DNA of 7,139 nucleotides from Chloroflexota bacterium (GTDB taxonomy: Bacteria > Chloroflexota > UBA5177 > JANWHV01): contig JANWHO010000025.1 in assembly GCA_025450375.1 (NCBI GenBank), forward strand, positions 1-7,139, in the 5' to 3' direction. The translations under genes and the position numbers were made by a program. The notes beneath the pieces are model-generated. The model searched no databases and was not told the DNA's origin. It worked only from the letters and a program-made list of their open reading frames with translations. This document shows, one piece after another, positions 1 through 5,171 of the stretch. Position 1 is the stretch's first letter; each line of letters starts with the position of its first letter.

Positions 1-20
1 GAAGGGACGCATGTGGTAAG

Positions 21-1163
21 ATGATGGCAATGTCAATGGACAATCCGGCCCGTCCCGAGCGCCTACGGCTCTCCGACCTCGTGGTGGTGGACGCGGACGT
101 CCATGCCCACGACACGCCTGGCGCCCTGGCGCCCTATTGCGACCAGCCCTGGCGCCGCTCCCTGGAGCACCTGGCCGGCATCCCCGCGCGCTACCTGGAC
201 ATCCCAGGATTCAAGCCGAATCTTAGCCTCGACCCGCCCTTCCCCGGCGGCTTCAATCTGCGGACCACCACCAGCGCCGCCCAGATGCGCGAGGAGCTGG
301 CGGCGATCTCCGTGGACATCGGCATTCTGTTCCCCGATAACCTCCTGGGCCTGGCCCAGTTACCCAACGAGGACTACGCCGCCGCGTTGGCCCGCGCCTA
401 CAATCGCTGGCTGGTCGCGGAATGGCTGACCGAGCCATCGCTCTACGGCGCCCTCGTCGCGGCCTCCCAGGATCCGGCGGACGCGGCGCGCGAGATCGCC
501 CGCCATGCCGACAACCCCAAGGTGGTCGCCGTCTACCTGCCTACCTCGGCGGTCTATCCGCTGTGGGGTCATCGCAAGTATGACCCGATCTTCGCCGCCG
601 CGCAGGACGCGGGGCTGCCGGTGATGCTGCACAGCGTTTCCGCCATCTCCTCGGTCTTCCCTTTCAACCTGGAGCAGTTCGACACCGCGCTGGCCCGCCA
701 CACGATCTCCCATTGCTTCGCGATGATGGCCAACCTGGTGGACATGGTCACCACCGGGGTGCCGGTGCGCTTCCCCAGGCTGAAGATCGCCTTCACCGAG
801 GCGGGGGTCTCCTGGGTTCCCTTCATGATGTGGCGCTTGGACAAGGAATATAACGAGAGCCGGCGCGAGGTGCCCTTCCTGACCGACAAACCGAGCACCT
901 ACATTCGCCAGATGTATTTCGCCACTCAGCCCATCGAGGAGCCGGAGAACGGGAAGGACCTGGTGGCGATGATGGAGTTGTTCGATGGCGAGAATCAGGT
1001 GCTCTTTGCCTCCGACTGGCCACACCACGATTTCGACCATCCGCGCCAGGTCTTTGATTTGCCGCTCTCGCCCCAGGCCAAACGGAAGATCATGGGTGAG
1101 AACGCACTGAAGCTATTCGGCATTCCCGCGCCCTCGAAGGTCGTCCGCGAAGGAGGGACGTAG
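21..1163 (+). CDS. Amidohydrolase family protein (amidohydrolase-2 / ACMSD-like TIM-barrel metal-dependent hydrolase)
   Basis: Predicted soluble, cytoplasmic TIM-barrel enzyme of 380 residues, a usual length for the amidohydrolase-2 family, whose members hydrolyse or decarboxylate small carboxylated, often aromatic, substrates. Visible metal-site motifs are an N-terminal H-x-H in DADVHAHD (H28, H30), a mid-protein histidine in VMLHSVS (H204), the FTEAGVSW strand (E260) and the C-terminal aspartate in FASDWPHHD (D332, H335). The closing stretch GENALKLFGIP is the typical family C-terminus. There is no signal peptide or membrane segment. The start lies in a cluster of ATGs (21, 24, 30, 36) with only a weak ribosome site, so the first few residues are uncertain. 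The stop at 1161-1163 abuts the Rieske gene start, and the ribosome site of that gene lies inside this one, which implies translational coupling. The exact substrate is unknown; ACMSD proper, gamma-resorcylate decarboxylase-like and other activities are all possible. Confidence 0.95.
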   Translation: MMAMSMDNPARPERLRLSDLVVVDADVHAHDTPGALAPYCDQPWRRSLEHLAGIPARYLDIPGFKPNLSLDPPFPGGFNLRTTTSAAQMREELAAISVDIGILFPDNLLGLAQLPNEDYAAALARAYNRWLVAEWLTEPSLYGALVAASQDPADAAREIARHADNPKVVAVYLPTSAVYPLWGHRKYDPIFAAAQDAGLPVMLHSVSAISSVFPFNLEQFDTALARHTISHCFAMMANLVDMVTTGVPVRFPRLKIAFTEAGVSWVPFMMWRLDKEYNESRREVPFLTDKPSTYIRQMYFATQPIEEPENGKDLVAMMELFDGENQVLFASDWPHHDFDHPRQVFDLPLSPQAKRKIMGENALKLFGIPAPSKVVREGGT

Positions 1164-1520
1164 ATGGCGGAGGTGGTGGTGGCCCGCGTGGACGAGTTCG
1201 CGGAGGGCAGCCGCCGGATCGTCCGGCATGGCCGGTTGGAGGTGGGGGTCTTCCGCCAGGGCGGTCGGTATTACGCGCTGCCCAATGTCTGCGCCCACCA
1301 GTTCGGCCCCCTGTGCGAGGGGACGATCACGGGGACGCTGGCGGCCACGGAGGACACGGCCTGGCGCCGGACCTGGGTCCAGGAGGGAGAGATCCTGGTC
1401 TGTCCCTGGCATGCCCTGGAGTTCGATCTGACCACCGGCCGCTGTATCGCCTACCCCAAGGTGAAGCTGCGGCAGTTCCCGGTGCGGGTCGAGGGCGATC
1501 ACGTGGTCGTGACCGTCTAA
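1164..1520 (+). CDS. Rieske [2Fe-2S] domain protein with extended inter-motif loop
   Basis: Small 118-residue single-domain Rieske protein, probably a ferredoxin-like electron carrier for an oxygenase or an accessory to the upstream amidohydrolase. Cluster ligands are visible as C-x-H at C43/H45 (NVCAHQFGPLC) and C-x2-H at C80/H83 (VCPWHALEFDL), followed by the usual TTGRC turn. The gap between the two motifs is 34 residues, against about 15-17 in classical Rieske ferredoxins. The extra segment (about 57-75, rich in T, W, R and E) enlarges the loop between the cluster-binding loops. From memory, a similar extension occurs in Rieske proteins encoded beside amidohydrolases in Actinobacteria and Chloroflexota. 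The ATG follows an AGGAGG (1151-1156) by seven bases and directly touches the previous stop codon. There are no transmembrane segments and no catalytic domain. Confidence 0.95.
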   Translation: MAEVVVARVDEFAEGSRRIVRHGRLEVGVFRQGGRYYALPNVCAHQFGPLCEGTITGTLAATEDTAWRRTWVQEGEILVCPWHALEFDLTTGRCIAYPKVKLRQFPVRVEGDHVVVTV

Positions 1521-1528
1521 GGACTACC

Positions 1529-1744
1529 GTGCGCTATCTGGTGCGCTGCGCCTGTTGTGACCGCGCCTTCTGGCGAACCGAGCGGGAGGGGCCGTTGCCG
1601 GAGCACCATCCCTGGGAGCGGCAAGGAACGGCGCATCGGGAGCGCGCCGCGGACTGCCTGGGCGGCGGGCGGGCGGGCTACTGGATCGGCGAGGGCGCGG
1701 GCCCGATCAGGGGCTGGCCGCGAGAGGGAAACGATGATCGCTGA
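1529..1744 (+). CDS. Small Cys/His-rich hypothetical protein, GTG start, third gene of the operon
   Basis: A 71-residue protein that I do not recognise. The proposed start is GTG at 1529, eight bases after the Rieske stop, with AAGGA at 1519-1523 five bases upstream. No ATG gives a comparable start in this frame between the Rieske gene and the coding stretch. Possible metal ligands are C7, C9 and C10 (RCACCDRAF), H26/H27 (LPEHH), H36 and C43, which could form a zinc-ribbon-like or other metal site. The tail contains YWIGEG and ends charged (GNDDR). There is no signal peptide or membrane helix. Position and spacing suggest co-translation with the amidohydrolase and Rieske genes and hence a role in the same process, for example metal handling or a structural subunit. 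The main risk is that this is non-coding read-through, but the ribosome site, the fit between the stop and the terminator, and the motif pattern argue for a real gene. Confidence 0.62.
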   Translation: MRYLVRCACCDRAFWRTEREGPLPEHHPWERQGTAHRERAADCLGGGRAGYWIGEGAGPIRGWPREGNDDR

Positions 1745-1747
1745 AAC

Positions 1748-1765
1748 GGCGCTGGCGCCTTTTTT
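1748..1765 (+). terminator. Candidate intrinsic terminator of the amidohydrolase-Rieske operon
   Basis: A short GC hairpin, GGCG-CTGG-CGCC, is followed at once by six T residues (1760-1765). It lies three bases after the stop codon of the small third gene, exactly where the + strand operon should end, and overlaps the end of the convergent repressor gene. The stem is only four base pairs, so its strength is uncertain. On the opposite strand the hairpin is not followed by a comparable T tract, so it is mainly a + strand signal. A second, stronger GC hairpin (GCCCGC/GCGGGC, 1767-1783) lies just beyond the T tract, inside the end of the repressor gene. Confidence 0.55.
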
Positions 1766-2843
1766 AGCCCGCGCGCGGCGGGCAGGATGACGCCCGCGGC
1801 ACGTACTTCGTCTCCAGGATGACCGTGTCGGGCTCGTCGCGGCCATTGAGACGCCGGAGGAGGAGTTCCGCCGCGACTCGGCCAGTGCCGATGTTATCGC
1901 GTACCACCACGGAGATCGGCGGCGCGTAGAGTTCGGTGAGCGGCAGATCGTCGCAGGCCACCACCGCGAGATCGATGCCCGGGCGCAACCCTCGCTTGAT
2001 CATGGCGCGGAGACAGCCAATGAGCAACTGATTGGCGCCGGCGATCAGGGCAGTCGGCGCGTCGGGACGGTCAAGCAACTGTCCGGCGGCGATTTCCCCC
2101 TGATCCATGGTCATCACCCCGGCCACATGCATTGACGTATCGGACAGACCCCGCGCGGTGTACGCATCCTGAAGCCCCGCGAGACGTTCGCGTCCGGGTC
2201 TCAGCTCCAGAGGCCAGGTGACCAAACCAATGCGTCGATGGCCAAGATCAAGGAGGTGGGTGGCCGCGGCAGCCATGCCCGCCCGGTGATCGAGCAAGAC
2301 AACGCTGGCGCGAATCCGCCTGGGAAGTTCGCGATCGATGACCACGAGCGGCACCCCGACCTGGGTCAGCGCGTCGAGGGCGGCCTTTTTGCGCTCGCTC
2401 ACCACGGAGAGAATCATCCCATCAACCCGGCGGCTGTGCAGGAAACGGACGTTTGCCACGTCAAGCGAGGGATCGTGCTCCGAGTTCATGACGAGCATGG
2501 AGTAGCCCGCTTCCCGGAGTACCGCTTCAGCCCCGCGGGCCATCTGGGCAATGACGGGATTGGAAATGTCACTCAGGGCGAAGCCCACCGACAGCGTGGC
2601 TCCGCGCCGCAAGCTCTGGCCGAGGAAATCGGGCTGATAGCCAAGCTCCCCCACGGCCAGGAGCACCCGCCGGCGCATCCGCGGACTGACGTCCGGATGA
2701 TCGGAGATGACCCGCGACACGGTAGACATCGCGACCCCGGCGCGCTCGGCCACCTGGCGCATGCTTGGCCGCCGACTGCCGTTCTCGCTATCGTCCGGGT
2801 CGTCCTTGGGGCTTCCCTTCCCGGTCTTTGTCGCTTGAATCAC
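1764..2843 (-). CDS. LacI/GalR-family transcriptional repressor
   Basis: DNA-binding regulator of about 359 residues in the LacI layout. An N-terminal helix-turn-helix (about residues 28-48, MRQVAERAGVAMSTVSRV) and a hinge helix region (about 70-81, QPDFLGQSLRRG) precede a periplasmic-binding-like sugar-sensing domain. Landmarks of the latter are VGFALSDISNP, VPLVVIDREL, HLLDLGHRRIGLVTWP, LIAGANQLLIGCLRAM and VVACDDLPLTEL. The frame stays open upstream to 3230, but GTG at 2843 is chosen. It follows AGAGGT (2855-2860), and a start at the internal ATG (2762) would remove residues that normally precede the first helix. The choice leaves a 27-residue, charged, probably disordered leader before the HTH. 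The gene is divergent from an ABC sugar importer, so it probably represses that operon and is induced by the transported sugar or a metabolite of it. Ligand identity cannot be read from the sequence. Confidence 0.93.
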   Translation of the reverse strand: MIQATKTGKGSPKDDPDDSENGSRRPSMRQVAERAGVAMSTVSRVISDHPDVSPRMRRRVLLAVGELGYQPDFLGQSLRRGATLSVGFALSDISNPVIAQMARGAEAVLREAGYSMLVMNSEHDPSLDVANVRFLHSRRVDGMILSVVSERKKAALDALTQVGVPLVVIDRELPRRIRASVVLLDHRAGMAAAATHLLDLGHRRIGLVTWPLELRPGRERLAGLQDAYTARGLSDTSMHVAGVMTMDQGEIAAGQLLDRPDAPTALIAGANQLLIGCLRAMIKRGLRPGIDLAVVACDDLPLTELYAPPISVVVRDNIGTGRVAAELLLRRLNGRDEPDTVILETKYVPRASSCPPRAG

Positions 2844-2922
2844 CCGCCCGCGTGACCTCTTTCCTCGGCAGTCAATCCTACACAACGAGCCCCACCGGCG
2901 TAACCGGCGCGGCCATGGTGAT

Positions 2923-2934
2923 AACGATTCTGGT
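2923..2934 (+). promoter_or_regulatory. Second copy of the candidate operator motif, at the repressor promoter
   Basis: AACGATTCTGGT matches the copy at 3041-3052 in 11 of 12 bases, 118 bp away. Its internal dyad symmetry is weaker than that of the importer-proximal copy. It lies about 5-15 bases downstream of the predicted minus-strand transcription start of the repressor gene, consistent with autoregulation or with looping between the two sites. Confidence 0.35.
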
Positions 2935-2944
2935 ACTGTTTCCC

Positions 2945-2973
2945 ATTCTAGCAGAGCGGGCACGCCGTGCATA
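2945..2973 (-). promoter_or_regulatory. Predicted extended -10 promoter of the LacI-family gene
   Basis: Read on the minus strand, TGC-TAGAAT (2953 down to 2945) is an extended -10 with five of six consensus bases. A poor -35 (TATGCA, 2973-2968) lies 17 bp upstream, which is acceptable for extended -10 promoters. The predicted start is near 2938, about 95 bases before the repressor GTG. A copy of the candidate operator motif lies just downstream at 2923-2934, which would allow autoregulation. Confidence 0.42.
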
Positions 2974-3004
2974 GGATTCGCGGTGCATCGATCTGGACAT
3001 GTTC

Positions 3005-3033
3005 TTGACAGCCGGAAGGCAACCGCGTACGCT
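3005..3033 (+). promoter_or_regulatory. Predicted sigma70-type promoter of the ABC importer operon
   Basis: A perfect -35 hexamer TTGACA (3005-3010), a 17-bp spacer and a -10-like TACGCT (3028-3033) that keeps the key first, second and last bases of TATAAT. Transcription would start near 3040, about 135 bases before the ATPase GTG. The candidate LacI operator begins at the predicted start site, a typical repressing position. The -10 is weak, so transcript mapping would be needed to confirm it. Confidence 0.55.
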
Positions 3034-3038
3034 CTGGT

Positions 3039-3052
3039 GAAACGGTTCTGGT
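3039..3052 (+). promoter_or_regulatory. Candidate LacI-family operator at the importer promoter
   Basis: GAAACGGTTC (3039-3048) is an imperfect inverted repeat around a central CG, with four of five half-site positions matching, as expected for LacI-family operators. It overlaps the motif AACGGTTCTGGT (3041-3052), which recurs with one mismatch at 2923-2934. It sits at the predicted transcription start, where bound repressor would block initiation. Assignment to the neighbouring regulator is inference. Confidence 0.42.
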
Positions 3053-3059
3053 TACGATT

Positions 3060-3086
3060 GCCGCTAGGCGACATGTTCCCAGCGGC
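3060..3086 (+). other. Possible hairpin in the leader of the importer transcript
   Basis: GCCGCT (3060-3065) and AGCGGC (3081-3086) can form a six-base-pair stem with a 15-base loop in the predicted 5' leader. No known riboswitch consensus is apparent. It may be incidental in GC-rich DNA. Confidence 0.2.
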
Positions 3087-3174
3087 TACCTGGATCACTG
3101 CCGGGCTACGCGGGACAAGCGCATTGCCCCAGACTGACAGGACGCCGCGGGCCGGTCCGCATGTGAGGTGATCC

Positions 3175-5148
3175 GTGGAGAATCGCATTCCTGTCCTGGA
3201 GTTGGCCGACATCTCTAAGTCCTTCGCCATGATCTACGCTCTGGACGGCGTGAACCTTTCCCTCTGGTCTGGCGAGGTGCATGCCCTGGTAGGCGAGAAT
3301 GGCGCCGGAAAGAGCACGCTGATGCGGATCATCGCTGGGGCACACGAGCCTGATACGGGTGAGATCCGCTTCGAGGGCCGGCGCGTCCATCTGCGCTCGC
3401 CGGCCGATGCCCAGGCCCAGGGCGTGGCGATTATCTACCAGGAGCCCACGCTCTTCCCCGACCTCAGCGTGGCCGAGAATGTGATGATGGGCCGCCAGCC
3501 TACCGTCGAGGGCGAGGCCCTCACGCGGGAGGTTGCCGATCCTCCGGCGGCAATGATCCTGAGGAACGGCGCGCTTGCCGCCACCGCGTTGGCCGCGCTG
3601 ATGCTCATTGGGGTGTTCCTTCCCTGGGTCACGATTTCCCGGCCCGGAGGCACCACTACCATCAATGGCTTGCATGCCGCGACCTATCTGGCGGGCATCC
3701 TGACCACGCTGTGTGCCCTGGCGCTGCCGGTACTGGCCTTCAATCGTGGCGCCGGGTCTTGGCTGCTCTGGCTGCGGGCACTGGCCGCCGGCGCCCCAGT
3801 GCTGCTGGCGGTCGGGGGGGCAATGCGCGTTACCAGCAGCGTGGACATCCTGCGAAAGAAGTCTCTCCTGGCCCCCGGCGCGACTGGCGCCACGCTCGCC
3901 GCGGGCAGCGTGGTGATTGCCGTCGCCGGTCTTCTGGCCGTTGCCGTTCTGCTCTGGACCCGCCCGCGCATTCTCGGCCGCCAGATGTATCGCGACGTGC
4001 AACGCCTTTTCGATTCGCTGGGGGTTCGTCTGGATGTGCGCGGCAAGATTCGCGGACTGAGCGTTGCCGACCAGCAGACCGTGGAGATCGCCAAGGCCCT
4101 CTCCGCCAACGCGCGTATTTTGATCATGGATGAGCCGACCGCCGCGCTCTCGCTCCATGAGGTGACGGATCTGTTTCGGATCGTGCGGCGATTGCGTGAG
4201 ACCGGTGTGGCGATTGTGTTCATCTCGCATCGTCTGGAAGAGGTGTATGCTATCTCGGATCGCATCACCGTGCTGCGTGACGGTAAGCACATCGCTACCC
4301 GCCCGATCGGCGAGATCGGGCGCGACGAGTTGGTGCGGATGATGGTTGGCCGTTCCCTCGATACGTTCTTTCCCAAGCAAGTGGTCCCGATCGGCGAGGT
4401 TCTGCTGCGCGCACGGGGGTTAACTCGACGCGGCATCTTCTCCGATATCGGATTCGAGGTACGGCGCGGAGAGATCGTGGGTCTTTCGGGCCTGGTGGGC
4501 GCCCGGCGTACCGAAGTGGCGCGCGCGATCTTTGGCATTGATGCCCTGGATGCGGGCACGGTTGAGATCGAAGGGAAGCAGGTACGCATCTCGTCGCCGC
4601 GCGACGCCATCAATCATGGGCTGGCCTATGTGCCGGAGGACCGACAGCAAGAAGGACTGGTGCTGCCCATGGCTATCTCGCACAACGTCACGCTGCCGTT
4701 ACTCCGGTCACTAACCCGCGGCGGTTTCATCGACGCCAATCGTGAGCAGGCGTTGGCGCGCGAGTATACTACCAGGTTACAAGTGCGCGGTATGAGTAGC
4801 CTTTCCCAGCGCGTGCGGGCCCTCTCGGGAGGGAACCAGCAGAAAGTGGTGCTCGGCAAATGGCTGGCTACCAGGCCGAAGGTTCTGATTCTGGATGAGC
4901 CGACCCGCGGCATCGACGTGGGCACCAAAGCCGAGGTACATCGCTTGATGAGCGAACTTGCCGGGCAGGGCCTGGCCATCTTGATGATCTCCTCGGAATT
5001 GCCCGAGATCCTGGGGATGAGCGATCGGGTGGTGGTGATGCGCGAAGGGCGGCGGATGGCGATCATTGACCGCGCCCAGGCTACGCAGGAATCAATCATG
5101 CGGGCGGCGACCGGGCAAGAGATACCGCCTGAACTGGTAGCCGGTTGA
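3175..5148 (+). CDS. CUT2-type sugar ABC importer, double ATPase (RbsA/RhaT/LsrA-like) with a four-helix membrane insertion in NBD1
   Basis: Energises sugar uptake with the two downstream permeases at the cytoplasmic membrane. It has 657 residues; the family is usually near 500. NBD1: Walker A GENGAGKST (40-48), Q-loop IIYQE (Q89), signature LSVADQQ (295-301), Walker B ILIMDEP (315-321) and switch H352. NBD2: degenerate Walker A GLVGARRTE (439-447, no lysine, as is common in the second domain of this family), VPEDRQQEGLV (486-496), signature LSGGNQQ (550-556), Walker B LILDEPTRGID (571-581), and ISSELPE (605-611) in place of the H-loop. Between Q-loop and signature of NBD1, about residues 119-261 form four hydrophobic helices foreign to the family. 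Homology resumes at RILGRQMYRDVQ. The GTG start follows GAGGTGA (3165-3171) at good spacing. The permease gene follows after 23 bases. Rhamnose- or AI-2-like transport is suggested by the ATPase plus two-permease layout, not proven. Confidence 0.95.
   Translation: MENRIPVLELADISKSFAMIYALDGVNLSLWSGEVHALVGENGAGKSTLMRIIAGAHEPDTGEIRFEGRRVHLRSPADAQAQGVAIIYQEPTLFPDLSVAENVMMGRQPTVEGEALTREVADPPAAMILRNGALAATALAALMLIGVFLPWVTISRPGGTTTINGLHAATYLAGILTTLCALALPVLAFNRGAGSWLLWLRALAAGAPVLLAVGGAMRVTSSVDILRKKSLLAPGATGATLAAGSVVIAVAGLLAVAVLLWTRPRILGRQMYRDVQRLFDSLGVRLDVRGKIRGLSVADQQTVEIAKALSANARILIMDEPTAALSLHEVTDLFRIVRRLRETGVAIVFISHRLEEVYAISDRITVLRDGKHIATRPIGEIGRDELVRMMVGRSLDTFFPKQVVPIGEVLLRARGLTRRGIFSDIGFEVRRGEIVGLSGLVGARRTEVARAIFGIDALDAGTVEIEGKQVRISSPRDAINHGLAYVPEDRQQEGLVLPMAISHNVTLPLLRSLTRGGFIDANREQALAREYTTRLQVRGMSSLSQRVRALSGGNQQKVVLGKWLATRPKVLILDEPTRGIDVGTKAEVHRLMSELAGQGLAILMISSELPEILGMSDRVVVMREGRRMAIIDRAQATQESIMRAATGQEIPPELVAG
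3529..3957 (+). other. In-frame insertion encoding a four-TM membrane domain inside ATPase NBD1
   Basis: Codons 119-261 of the ATPase gene. Hydrophobic segments lie at about residues 132-153 (ending in FLPWVTI), 168-189, 196-217 and 240-261 (ending in LLW). The segment looks like a complete small membrane protein with an internal Met127 (ATG at 3553), a PW motif closing helix 1 and a GG-T-rich loop before helix 2. Such PW-containing four-helix proteins occur as stand-alone hypotheticals in high-GC bacteria, by my recollection. An even helix number puts both ends in the cytoplasm, so the flanking ATPase halves could still fold together. One caution is that the loop between helices 3 and 4 carries RKK (227-229), which fits the positive-inside rule poorly. 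Codon use and GC match the rest of the gene, so there is no sign of recent foreign origin. No flanking inverted repeats, clear target-site duplication or intein/intron motifs are visible. Confidence 0.82.
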
Positions 5149-5171
5149 GCCGCGGGGGAGAACAGTAGAGT

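Larger units (their letters stand above)
2844..3174. promoter_or_regulatory. Divergent regulatory region between repressor and ABC importer genes
   Basis: A 331-bp stretch without a convincing gene. It holds two opposed promoter candidates, a 12-bp motif present once beside each promoter, two copies of GACATGTTC, a tandem ACCGGCG pair (2894-2900 and 2903-2909) and a leader of about 135 bases before the ATPase start. The leader contains a possible hairpin (GCCGCT 3060-3065 with AGCGGC 3081-3086). Short open frames crossing the region lack ribosome sites and family features. The layout is that of a classical LacI-type control region. Confidence 0.75.

Noticed and set aside
1..20. Possible end of an upstream gene (TAA at 17-19)
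   Set aside because: Only a few codons are inside the window, too little to support any frame.
360..1040. Minus-strand open frame opposite the amidohydrolase gene
   Set aside because: The translation is His/Gly/Arg-rich shadow sequence with no recognisable domain; the + frame has clear catalytic motifs.
2238..2855. Plus-strand open frame opposite the LacI-family gene
   Set aside because: The composition is typical of an antisense shadow; the minus frame carries an unmistakable HTH and sugar-binding domain.
2983..3171. Short plus-strand frame in the divergent intergenic region
   Set aside because: It spans the predicted promoter and operator, lacks a ribosome site and shows no family features.
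2844..3230. N-terminal extension of the repressor frame up to 3230
   Set aside because: It would cross both predicted promoters and overlap the ATPase start; the extra residues look like random translation of intergenic DNA.
3814..3820. Run of seven G residues inside the membrane insertion as a possible frameshift or sequencing error
   Set aside because: The frame before and after the run is the same one that continues into intact ATPase motifs, so the length appears correct.
3529..3957. Intein, group II intron or insertion sequence as an explanation of the extra segment
   Set aside because: No splicing-block residues, no stop codons, no reverse transcriptase or transposase motifs and no terminal repeats are visible.
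3106..4380. Long minus-strand open frame (424 codons) opposite the ATPase gene
   Set aside because: It is Gln/His/Gly-rich with no family motifs, and is the mirror of a strongly supported RbsA-like coding frame in GC-rich DNA.
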